The notes beneath the pieces were generated by a model that was given only the letters and a program-made list of their open reading frames with translations, was not told the origin of the DNA and searched no databases. A DNA stretch of 64,000 bases from Aporrectodea caliginosa. Its lineage: Eukaryota > Annelida > Clitellata > Crassiclitellata > Lumbricidae. Position numbers and translations under genes: made by a program. How positions within the stretch are numbered: the first letter of the stretch is position 1; the number at the start of each line of letters is the position of its first letter. Location: NCBI GenBank assembly GCA_020284085.1, contig JACEVL010000953.1:233188-297187 (forward strand), in the 5' to 3' direction. Below, piece by piece: positions 43,745 through 53,406 of this stretch.

Positions 43745-44306
43745 CCACTCTTTTATCACAGTCCGACTTGATTACTGTTGCTCACTATAATGTTGGTCTC
43801 CCAGCCTGTCGGTCTGGGTGCCTGGACCGGGTCCTGCGCTCTGCCGCACGCCTTTGCAGACGCATCCCCAAATTCTGCCATGTCTGCGCATATATCCTGG
43901 ATGTGCTCCATTGGCTCTCCGGGTCTCCCTCCTGCAGCGGATCACGTATCGGATCATTGCTTTAGTCTGGCGGTCCATACTGGGCCTCGCCCCCGCCTAT
44001 CTACGCGACCTCTGCTGCCGTACCTTGAGTGCTCCGGGTCGTCGGTCTCTCCGCTCTACTGAGAGTGGCGTGCTCATGGTCCCTTTTGCCCGCACTGCTA
44101 CTAAGCAGAATCGCGCCTTCTCAGTGGTTGGCCCTTCCCTCTGGAACGGGCTCCCTTTGGCACTGCGATTGCATCCCAGAATCCACTCTGAATCTTTCTA
44201 TTCTTGCCTCAAAACTGTCCTTTTCAGCCGTGCTGGGGTCGGGAGCGCTCCTGAGTAGTAACCTTGAAGGGGCGCTATATAAATCTTTGTAATGAATGAA
44301 TGAATT
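43745..44306 (+). mobile_element. 5'-truncated L2-like LINE 3' end
   Basis: Frames read LDYCCSLYNVGLPA, LDRVLRSAARLCRRIPKF, ILGLAPAYLRDLCCRTLSAP and AFSVVGPSLWNGLPLALR, the C-terminus of an L2-type protein. The 3' end GGGGCGCTATATAAATCTTT plus (AATG)n is the typical L2/V-SINE tail. Frameshift near 43930. Confidence 0.88.
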
Positions 44307-44895
44307 ATGTAAAGTCATAAGTCCGGGAAACATAGATTGAAGTGATTGGCGTAAATGGGCCTAATTACCGTGACGCAGTGTTTCCGTTAAAGCCAATATA
44401 GCCGTTTTTACGTCCGTAAAAACCTCCAAAACCTCCACATTTTTCTCTATGAGAGCCGAAAGAAATGAGCTACGTCCAAAAAATTCCAGGTCAAGGCGAA
44501 AATTACGTCCTCGTTTTAGACTCTAACGGAAACACTGCCGTGACGGTGCAAAAAAAATGACGTGCTGCTTTGCGATTAAGGTTACAGATATCACAGGCGT
44601 TTCAGTGTTGGGAACTGAACTGTTGAAGCTCTACAATCATGCGTTGACATACAGAATTATGGCTAATTGGTTTTGTCAAAGGTTAAACAAATACGCCTAA
44701 TTATCTCATCATTTTCACTAATTACGCAACTGTGACGACTCTTTTCCCACGCCTGGCGTATGTGAACATGTGGGTATATAATGCCAGCGAACATAAATCA
44801 CTGAGGACTAGGGTAGATTGAGAGTGATTATCGTTCATAATCTGGTCCAATGAGGATGTTAGAATTATTTAAGCTTTTCTGAGTACAATGTTCGG
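44307..44895. other. No gene recognised
   Basis: Short frames only. No repeat boundary was seen. Confidence 0.4.
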
Positions 44896-45080
44896 TCCAC
44901 GGATGCACGATGGTCAAGTGGTTATTGCGCTGGAATCATACCAAGAGGTCGGGAGTTGAAATCTCTGCATAAATTCTGCAGAATAGGACAGAAATTTGTT
45001 TTCAGACTACGGCTTCTCTTGCGCCCCATAGGTAACTAAGTTATAACGAGTTCACTGATCGTTCCAGGAGAAGAAAAAAG
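44896..45080 (+). mobile_element. tRNA-derived SINE copy
   Basis: ATGGTCAAGTGGTTATTGCG (A-box region) and GTCGGGAGTTGAAATCTC (B-box region) are followed by TTGCGCCCCATAGGTAACTA and AACGAGTTCACTGAT. The body matches copies at 28545, 59030 and 5300. A (GA)n tract follows. Confidence 0.62.
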
Positions 45081-45085
45081 TGAGA

Positions 45086-45087
<2 letters not shown>

Positions 45088-45149
<62 letters not shown>

Positions 45150-45530
45150 ACAGACAGACAGACAGACACAGGAAGACAGATATACAGGAAGACAGACAGA
45201 CAGGAAGACAGACAGACAGTGAGACAGATAGATAGATAGGAAGACAGACGGACACACAGTGAGACAGACAGACAAGAAGACAGACAGACAGTGAAACAGA
45301 CAGACAGGGAGACAGGAAGACAAATAGGCAGGCAGAAAGACAGCAGGAAGACAGACAGACATAGAGACAGACCCATAGACAGATGGCTTTCCTTCTCGTA
45401 GTAGTAGTAGTAGCTGTTGTTGTTGTTGTTGTTGTAGTAGCAGCAGCAGTAGCAGCAGTAGTAAGAAGGAGGAGAAGGAAAAGGAGGAGGAGAAGGAGGA
45501 GGAGGAGAGCAGGATTGCATTGTAATAGCG
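45088..45530. repeat. Compound microsatellite: (GA)n, (GACA)n, GTA/GTT, GAGGAG
   Basis: GA run 45088-45146, then GACA/GATA units to about 45375, GTA and GTT triplets 45398-45465, and a purine-rich GGAGGA tract to 45510. Minus-strand frames of Leu/Ser/Cys repeats are artefacts. Confidence 0.95.
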
Positions 45531-45739
45531 TATAGCAGGCATGCTCTGCAGCACTCCGGCATTAAGCAGCAGCTGATGCTCAGTCTGAAAATGACTGCAG
45601 CAGAGGCCGTGAGTCGACGTACTGTGTAATTACTTATACTGTGATATCATCATCATCCACTATTATTGCAGCATATTATATGCAGACATAATAATTTTAT
45701 GTAGACTCGTCAACTAGGAGGATTGTCTAGTTCATTGAA

Positions 45740-46900
45740 TAAAGCTATGTTTGTTAAGTAAAGCGCAAAAGAAGCAAATGGTGTAGGCATCTAACAAGGA
45801 ACAGTATGCCCATCAGTTTATTCCAAACTAATGTATGAAAAACATACATTTCTGGCACACATCAGTATATTGTCAAGAATAACATTTGTCGCAATTTGCA
45901 CAGTTTAATTGTTAAGCGAAAGAAAAATAGATTGTGTAAGCATACGACAAGGAATGACATCAGCGCATTTCAAAATTATTGTTTAAAAAATTTTTGGTAC
46001 ATTTTCAAATTGTTGAGAAAGTTGCAAAGTGAGATTTAAAGTTCAAAGAAAAGCAAGCGGTGCATATAGGCTACCTTACACGGAACAATATCAGTTTATT
46101 TCAAATAAAGTAAAAAAAAGCATTTTCTGGCACATTGTCAAGAGTAATATAGGCCTACACAGCTGATTACCATAAGTCAAGATTTAAAGCTAAAGAAAAA
46201 CAAATCCACAATCGGAGAATTTCAGTTTACCTCAAGTTAATATATGGAAAGCATTTTCAGATACAGTCTTGGATATTGTCAAGAATAGTTCGTTTACAAA
46301 TATAGATAAATGCACAGTTGAAAATAACCAAGGTTACATTCTTTAAGCTAATCAGAAAAGTGATGTTCTATCTACTGCCAGAGAATAACATGATCAGAGG
46401 CATAAGCCCAACAAAACGCTGCTTATGATGTAACCAGTAGCAACGAACAAAGGTAATCCATCGCTTCTAATGTGTCTTAAATAAGCGCTTATAATTATGT
46501 TGGAAAAGCAAACGAATTAATTAGTTCAACATTGTCATGTTAAGTGCAGTATTTTAGAAACAGGACTGTGGTCGAAATTATTACAAAACAGGCTCATATT
46601 TAAAGTAAATATTTAAACGTCAAGAAAAACAAACTATGAATGCATCAAAAATTGAACAGTAGCAGTTATTTAAATCTAACGTATAAACGCAGTTCTGGTA
46701 CATTTTACTTGCATGCCATCTAGAAATTAAAACAGAGCCTTATGGCGAGTAAATTGCACAGTTAAGATTTAAAGCTCAAGAAAAACGAGCAGTCTAAGAA
46801 CCAACCACCAAAGAAATTAAATTTGCTTCAAACTAATAGATGAGAAACTTGTTCGGGTACAGTTTTAAGCATTGTCTATAATATAAGCTTTATAAATATT
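45740..46900. repeat. Degenerate tandem repeat, period about 130-150 bp
   Basis: A set of words recurs in order: AAAGAAAAACAAA, a short variable region, CAGTTTATTTCAAA (near 45815, 45965, 46092, 46222, 46664, 46823), then AAGCATTTTCTGGTACA, then ATTGTCAAGAATA. The copies are strongly diverged and two positions near 46350-46520 are hard to align. This looks like an old satellite block. Confidence 0.65.
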
Positions 46901-47453
46901 CATAAATGGGCCATTATCCGAAAAGTGGCGAATTTGGAAGTTCGAATTTGTTTATGTTTTTTAGTGGGCTACTACATTAAATTTAACTAATCTGAAAGAA
47001 ATCCACAATATTTGTAATCGTAAGTTAATTATTTTAAAGATTTTATACAGAAAAAACTCCTGATTACCATTTCCTTTTTTACTTGATCACGCAGGCCTGA
47101 AATATACATCTGGTGCTTAGATTTTTTGCAATTATAAACTAGATGATACCAGCAATTATTTGGAATACTGCAGGCCTTTCCTTCACAAAATATAGTAGTC
47201 TGGTGCCGAGAAATTAAGCAATTTATCGAAATTATTAAAAATCCACTATAGTATTTTCAGTGACACAAAAAATAAAATCTGTGCAGCATTGACAACTGTG
47301 TATTAAATGCATTAGATGCAACTTGGCAAACATTTTCAGAATTCCTAGTAAATTCTAATTGCTTCCAATTTTTTAAATTTATTTTTATATGAAACAATTC
47401 ACACAGGATGGCAATGATCCTTCAGGGATGGTAATAACTTTTGGGGTTGGTAA
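46901..47453. other. No gene; GGATGGTAATGA words
   Basis: AT-rich sequence. The word GGATGGYAATRA appears at 47406 and 47427 and again repeatedly at 48800-49560, so the LTR-like element sits inside a family of such repeats. Confidence 0.4.
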
Positions 47454-47590
47454 TGTCGCGAAACCGGGGGATCGAACTCTAATTACCAGGACCAGGATAC
47501 CGATGGTTTCCCCAAGCTTCGGAAAGTGCTTCTTAAATTCCCGCGGGTAAGGCTCCCGGAGTATGACAGGAGGCGAATATGATTCAATCT

Positions 47591-47596
47591 TTTATT
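47591..47596 (-). terminator. Polyadenylation signal AATAAA
   Basis: CCAGAATAAAAGATTG on the minus strand, about 830 nt downstream of the TATA box. Confidence 0.5.
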
Positions 47597-48426
47597 CTGG
47601 CACAAAAGAAAACTCTCGCTTGACCTCAGCCGAACTGATTCAAGTCCTGACCGCTTACAAAGTCTGTCCAAAGAGCGGAGACGTTCAGAGGTGTCAACGT
47701 CCTTGATCGTCAGCGCCGATGCAATGGAGTTCAGAGTTCGTGTTGCCCTGAAAGAAAGAACCCCCAACTCGTTCAGAGAATGACAGTATGTCCACCCCAG
47801 AAATATCGCAGTTGATCCGTGTCTGAATCGTCCAGATTGGTGGCACAATGTCCAAGGTTTCGCTGAATATCCACAGAGTCAGAATAACGGGGCACGAGTC
47901 CGTCAGGCCCCGGCGGCGTCCTTAACCGAGCTTCACAGTTCGGTGCGTAAAGCTGCTTTCACTGCGAGTCCCAAAGCTCACTGGTTACGGAGGCAGGGGC
48001 AATCGGTCCCCCAGCCATCCGTCGACGTCTGCGACTTAACTCGTCTGCTCTCTTTCTCAGGCGTTCAGCGACGGGTCCTTGTATGCTTCGGAACAGGAAG
48101 GGCGACGGCGGCGTTTCCTTCTTTCCGATGGTTGGCGTGTTTTCTGCACTTGGTTGACCGTTGGGTTCTTCTCTTCTCGGACTGACGACGACCACCAGGC
48201 GGCGGTGAAGCGACAATCCTGCAACGACGAGTTCAGGCTCCGGAAGGTCTCCTTCTCGATTCTACTTCTCTCAATGACTCGGCGACAAAGCTGATCCTTT
48301 CTGATCCTGCTCTCCAGAAAGACCAAGGACGACCATAGACGACGAAGACGACAAAGCTCCTGAACACGGCTCATCTCTCTGACGACGAAGACCACGAAGA
48401 CCCCTGTCCTGACGGCTTCCTTCGCC

Positions 48427-48433
48427 TTTTATA
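48427..48433 (-). promoter_or_regulatory. TATA box of LTR-like element
   Basis: The minus strand reads GGCTATAAAAGGCG. An initiator-like GTCAGGAC follows about 25 nt later. Confidence 0.6.
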
Positions 48434-48454
48434 GCCAGTGGACTGAATCCGAAG

Positions 48455-48700
48455 TGGGTCAACTCATTCGGAGATGAGCCAGCTAATTCTAAGTTGGGCT
48501 AACTCATTTTGAGATGGGCCACCCAATTTTGAGTTGGGCCGTCTATATCTTAGTTGGGCCATCTTGATTTGAGTCAGGCTAGCTAATTCTGAGCGGAGCA
48601 TCAATATTTAAATTAGCTTAACTTCTTTCAGGCCAGGCTATCTATTTTTAAATCATACCGGCTAATTTTGAGCCAAACTAAATATCACTGGCAACTTAAA
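48455..48700. repeat. Degenerate 30-bp minisatellite
   Basis: Units like GCCATCTAATTTTGAGTTGG with decreasing similarity to the right (last units near 48670). Confidence 0.75.
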
Positions 48701-48862
48701 TCAGAGGTAAATTCTCTCCCTTAACTTAAAGGCGGCTCTCTGCCCGCATTTTCGCTACATCAATGACAAATGCGTTATTACCATCCCTAGGAAGATTGGG
48801 ACGGTAATGAGAAAATCGCAGAATTCTTAAAAAAAGGGATGGTAATGATGAAAACAACCAGG

Positions 48863-49078
48863 GAATTGAAATTACTTATCTCATAGAGTAATTCACATGG
48901 AAATGTTTCTTAATGACAGCATTATGTCATTAGACATAATGACATGGCTTCTGTTGAACAGATTGAATTACTTATCTCGTAGAGTAATTCTAATGCTGTT
49001 CTTAATGACAGCACATGAAACATTTCCATGTGAATTACTCTATGAGATAAGTAATTCAATCTGTTCAACAAAAGCCAT
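48863..49078. repeat. Nested inverted repeat
   Basis: Three copies of ATTACTTATCTCRTAGAGTA: two forward (48869 and 48967) and one inverted (49035-49055). The inverted copy can pair with either forward copy. Pairing with the first extends through CACATGGAAATGTTT, and with the second through CTGTTGAACAG and ATGGCTTC. Confidence 0.85.
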
Positions 49079-50774
49079 GAAGAAAATCAGTTCTCAATGT
49101 TGTAATATCTAACCCAGGAAACATAGAAATGGATGGTAATGATGCAGAAATTTTGTTTTTTCAAATTTGCAACAAATAAACCTTAATAAAATGAAGACAC
49201 TCTCAAATATTCAAACAAACTTTGTGTTTTTTGTTAGATGCTGACCAGATCTTGTTGTTATTCTCTTTATTTCAGTAAGTAAGCGCCTGTTGTAATAACT
49301 AAAGACTTTCAAAAAATGGGGCTGGCAATGACATGTATTTCTATGGACAAATTATTTAGGTTTGAAGAAAGAAAAATACTACTCAAATGAGTCTAGATGT
49401 GTTATTATTGCATACTCTAGGGAGTCTAGGTATTAATTAAGCAACATTATAAACCTTTGTTACAGATTATTATAGTACATTTAAGTAGAAGCTGAATTTC
49501 ATGCATTGTACAATGTACATGGTGGAGGACAGGGGATGGTAATGACTTTTCGTGTGCTTTTTGATTTTTTTTTTAAATTTTCAAACATCTAACAACTAAA
49601 ATAGTGATGAAAAATGTTGATCTGTTCACTCATTGAAAGATAAAACGAAAGATATGTACAACTTATGAAAAAACTCTAAGTAAACCACATGGGACACCAG
49701 TTTGCCACTTTTCGAATAATGGCCCAAATACGGAGTCGAATGTCAACAAGCTTACGTTCATTAAACCAAAGTGCATGTTCTAGCTACTACCAAATAATTA
49801 TGTGGTCAAAGGCAAAGGCCAACTCTAGGCTACGGATGGTTTGAACATTTAGCTACAAAGACATCGCATGTAAATTACTTGTGAATCAAGTTTTAAAACG
49901 GCCACTCTACCCAAGTCTTTTGTAAAATATGGCTTGTGACGATTTTGCATCAGGGATCGAGCAAACATTCTCTAACATACTGTCTGTATTATACCATCCC
50001 ATCCGACTATTAAACGCTCGCGGCCAGTGGCAATTATCAAATATCAAATATCTTTTCTTGGGCTAGGGAAGATTTTATGGCGCCAAGATAAGACCTATTT
50101 ACGAATCTGCGACATGATGATCCATCAGTAACAAACTTGGCCAGTGGTTGTTTCTGTCGCGGGTTAAAATCCGTGTAACAGCCGTGAGCAAATTGTTTGC
50201 GCTCACGTGCCTCTGTTATCGAGCAATGAATTAGCTGGGAAGCAAATGAGTTGAATTTGAAATTCTTGCCAAGTACTGCGAAGCGTTGGCCCAATCAATT
50301 ATGCCTCAGGATTGGCACTATGGCTAAAAGGCGTACATTAAAGTGAATGAGCACCTCAACAAAGTCCCACTGGGAGAAATCGAGCCTTTACTTACTGGAT
50401 AACAGTAGGCTAATATTAATTTATACAAATGGACATAGTCTATAATATGTCATTGACTCATTTATTAAATCTACATAGATTTATATAGCACCGCTTCAAA
50501 ACTGCTACTTAGAAGTGTTCCCAACCCCAGTACGGCTAAAAGGGTCGTTTATAGAGGATGCTTGCAAAAAGATCTACCTTTAACGTTTTCGTCTGTATAA
50601 GTCAACACTAGTCTTGGTTCAGTTTTCAAAAAGTCAGTTGAAGTAATCTAATTTCGAGTAGTCGAATTAAATTGATCTGATGTTATTTAGAGTCAAGCGG
50701 TGGCTTTCTAATCGATGGTTTTCTAATCGCTGTCAATGGCATTCTAATCGCTACTTTCCATGCGGTTCCATTGT
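49079..50774. other. No gene recognised
   Basis: AT-rich, with GGATGGTAATGA-type words up to about 49545. An 85-codon minus-strand frame at 50037-50294 has no recognised domain and is not called. Confidence 0.4.
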
Positions 50775-51450
50775 TCACCTTCTCGACCTCTATTCACGAC
50801 TTGGGTGTAAGCCTTGACAGCACTCTTCCGTTTGCTTAACACACCTCAAGCCTCTCTCGGTCTCGTTTCTAACACCTGAAACGTCTTCGATCTGACAGCC
50901 GATCTGTGCCCTCTTCCCTTTTACCTCGATGGTCCATGCTTTCATCCGCTCACGCATTGATTGTTGCAACTCGCTACTTGTTGGTCTTCCAAAATCTCGC
51001 CTGTCACCTCTTCAATCGGTGCTAAATGCAGCTTCTCGTCTGATTGCCCGTCTTCCTCGCTTCTCACATATCTCAACCCTCATGATCGAGCACTAACACT
51101 GGCTTCCGCTCATTGACCGTATTCGGTTTAAAGTTCTTTTCCTTATTTCCAGAGCGTTTTTGGGTACGGCTCCATGCTATCTTTGTGATCTTATCCGCCG
51201 TCCTCTTTCGGCTTCCTCTGGTTGCCCTCTCGTGTTCGTTAGATCGACATGTCTTCTTGGTTCCTCGGACTCGGACTGCTACTGGCCAACTTCACGCTTA
51301 TGCGTCTGTTGGCCCTTTGCTCTGGAACGATCTTCCCTCTGCGACTCGCTCTATGATCGTAACTAGACAGTGGTACTTCTGTCTCTGCCTGTACTCTTAA
51401 GACTTTTCTTTTCTCTCGGGGCTTTTCGCACTGGGAACGCCTCTGATTAG
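50775..51450 (+). pseudogene. LINE C-terminal fragment (L2-like)
   Basis: Frames read HAFIRSRIDCCNSLLVGLPK, LQSVLNAASRLIARLPRF, HWLPLIDRIRFKVLFLISRA, LGTAPCYLCDLIRRPLS and ASVGPLLWNDLPSATRS. One stop precedes HWLPL and the frame shifts twice. The end (TTTTCGCACTGGGAACGCCT) resembles the L2-like tail at 61780 but lacks a simple repeat. Truncated at both ends. Confidence 0.82.
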
Positions 51451-51787
51451 GTCGTACTGAGAGAAACGCTTTAGAAATCCGCAAGTACAGCACAACACCG
51501 TGACCCGTCCTTAGCGCGCAAGACAAAAGCGCGCCATCAAAAGCGCGCCGTCGAAAGCGCGCACCGTCATTTGCGCGCAAGACAAATGCGCCCCGACAAT
51601 AGCGCGCATACGTCGAAACGTAGTGACATACAAGACTAAAAGAAATCCTTGTTTAATTAATAAGAAAATAGCGCGTAAAACGGAAAAAATGTATTTTTAT
51701 CGTTTTAGCCACCTAAATTATTCCGCCATTGCAGCATTATTATTTTTCATTAATCCAACTTCGATTTAAGCTCTAATTCTTTTTATT

Positions 51788-52252
51788 TCCTAAGGAAATA
51801 CGTTTATCCCTCAGCATCTGGTTATTCAAAAATAAATTAAGCACCTACCTTATAGAATGACTGTACTATAATTATAAACGACCTTGTCTGACCTTTCGAC
51901 CGTTTGTGCTTGGTAGTATATAATCTCTAGAAGTATTTTTGTTTTAAATTGTATATTAACTCAACAGTGTTGAGTAACTGTTTCAGTTTCGCTTTCCTTG
52001 TTTTCCTGTTTCCGTTCACTTCGTTTCTTTTTTGCAGTTTTTTGCATTTCCCTTGACTACTGCAAGTATGTTTGCAATGATAATCTAGGCCACCATTAAT
52101 CATCTAATTTAATCAGTAATTTGGTGACCCTAGTTAGCGGGATTTTTTTATCCCTTTACTTCCTCCTTTTTGTAGCCAATTTGCAATATGTATAGGCTAC
52201 CTGATTATTCTATTTCATTGGTTGCAAATAAACATTTTGATTGATTGATTGA
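51788..52252 (+). mobile_element. 5'-truncated LINE 3' end
   Basis: It matches 20747-21228: ATCCCTCAGCATCTGG, TAAGCACCTACCTTATA, ACGACCTTGTCTGACCTTTC, GTAGCCAATTTG and TGCAAATAAACATTTTGATT plus (GATT)n. About 460 bp, non-coding or frame-broken. It interrupts a minisatellite (units at 51755-51787 and from 52253). Confidence 0.9.
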
Positions 52253-52520
52253 TCCAATCCAACTTCTATTTAAGCAAGAATTATTTTCATCAATCCAACT
52301 TCTATTTAAGCAAGTATTATTTTCATCAATCCGATTTGTATTAAAGTTAGAATTCTTTCATCAATCCAACTTCTATTTTTGCAAAAATTCTGTTATCAAT
52401 CGAATTTCTATTTAAGGAAGAATTCTTCCATCAGTCCAACTTCTATTTAAGCTAGAATTATTTTCATCTATCCAACTTCTCTTTAAGCAAGCCTTATTTT
52501 CATAAATCCAACTTCTATTC
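52253..52520 (+). repeat. Minisatellite, 36-38-bp unit (array 2)
   Basis: Units of AATCCAACTTCTATTTAAGC plus AAGAATTATTTTCATC. It is the inverted orientation of the arrays at 42763-43020 and 53510-53790. Confidence 0.9.
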
Positions 52521-53119
52521 CACCGAATGGCCTATAATATTCGACGCAAAAACCCGGTTTTAAAATTGGGCGAAAATTTAAAAAGCTAAAACTATTAATT
52601 ACCTTGATGCATTGTACGAGTTCACTTGAAGAAGGAACCTAAATATGATTTGTGCAATAATTATTCATTGACAAACGGTATATTAAGTTGCTGTATTTAC
52701 ACTTGAGCACACACATTAATAGCGTATTCAGTTAATAATTAATACACAAATTTAATCAATCGAAGTGGGAAATGGTTAGTTTATCATTCAAAGGGAAAAA
52801 TATAGTCTTTATAGTCTTTGCTGCGCGCTTTCATCGGCGCGCTTTCATCGGCTCGCATTTGACGGTCATTTTTGCAGCGCGCTTATGACGGCGCGCATTT
52901 GACGGCGCGGTTTTGTCTTGCGCGCTACGGACGGGGTGCCCACAATACAACACAAGTGACGTCAGATTGTCTGGTCATAATGAATGACAGGTCTAGTTGA
53001 TATTTTTTTATAAATTGTCTGAATAATTTTATGATTGATTAATTACTATAGCACAAAATGAATCTGGTTATGAGATTAAACAATTTTCAACATTCAGGAT
53101 AACAGAAAATTTTCTCAAA
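52521..53119. other. No gene
   Basis: Contains the right end of the GCGCGC-rich element and, from 52950, the flank downstream of the lectin stop codon. A polyadenylation signal for the lectin gene was not clearly identified. Confidence 0.4.
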
Positions 53120-53406
53120 TCAGGCAGGAACCGTTATCTCACACAGAGGACATGCATACCAGGTGCATTGCAAATCATTCCATTTACAGCCACGTCTTTT
53201 GTCTGTGGATGCACATGCTTCTCCTTGCACCCCACGATGACGATCACAGTTAGGTTCTCCACGATTCCAGTTGCTGTATTGTATGGGAAAAGTCGTACCG
53301 TTGTTTGATGTCCATACAAATGATGAGTTGCAATCACTAATATCCCTTCGTTGAGCACCAATCCAAAATTCATTTGTGGAAACATGATTATTTTGGTGTA
53401 TGCAAT
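53120..53406 (-). CDS. Lectin gene exon 3 (C-terminal half of C-type lectin domain)
   Basis: It follows acceptor TATGTTTCTTTAG and opens with two bases (AT) that complete an Asp codon. It encodes CIHQNNHV, NEFWIGAQRRDISDCNSSF, QYSNWNRGEPNCDRHRG and GCKWNDLQCTWYACPLC, and ends EITVPA, then stop at 53120-53122. Eight cysteines in 95 residues exceed the canonical set, so extra disulphides are likely. No lesions. The 8918-9227 exon is about 60 percent identical by eye. Confidence 0.9.

Larger units (their letters stand above)
47454..48759 (-). mobile_element. LTR-like element (possible solo LTR)
   Basis: On the minus strand it starts TGTAGCGAAAATGCGGGC and ends CCCCCGGTTTCGCGACA, so it has TG...CA ends with about 10-18 bp of imperfect inversion. 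It holds a strong TATA box (48427-48433) and a downstream AATAAA (47591-47596), the order expected of an LTR promoter and polyadenylation site. A 30-bp degenerate minisatellite fills the upstream part. GC content is well above the surroundings. No internal gag-pol is present and no clear target duplication is visible (GTAA/TCAA at best). A non-LTR TIR element is the alternative. Confidence 0.5.
51499..52940. mobile_element. TIR element with GCGCGC-rich ends
   Basis: The left end contains CCCGTCCTTAGCGCGCAAGA. The right end contains TCTTGCGCGCTACGGACGGG, its complement with one mismatch. AAAGCGCGCCGTC-like subterminal repeats continue inward on both sides. Flanks CACAACAC (51491-51498) and CACAATAC (52941-52948) suggest an 8-bp target duplication with one mismatch. 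The interior holds a minisatellite into which a LINE 3' end has inserted. There is no transposase. Superfamily unassigned, hAT-like by duplication length. Confidence 0.68.

Noticed and set aside
45036..45562. Leu/Ser/Cys-rich frames of 170 codons
   Set aside because: Translations of the GA/GACA microsatellite on the minus strand.
47483..48395. Minus-strand frames of 112-121 codons as host genes
   Set aside because: They lie inside the LTR-like element, share no recognised domain and are probably chance frames in GC-rich sequence.
50037..50294. 85-codon minus-strand frame
   Set aside because: No recognisable motif, no repeat support and no splice or promoter context.
53134..53385. 83-codon minus-strand frame over lectin exon 3
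   Set aside because: It is in a shifted frame. The lectin frame (FWIGAQRR...KWNDLQC) is the conserved one and has matching splice phases.
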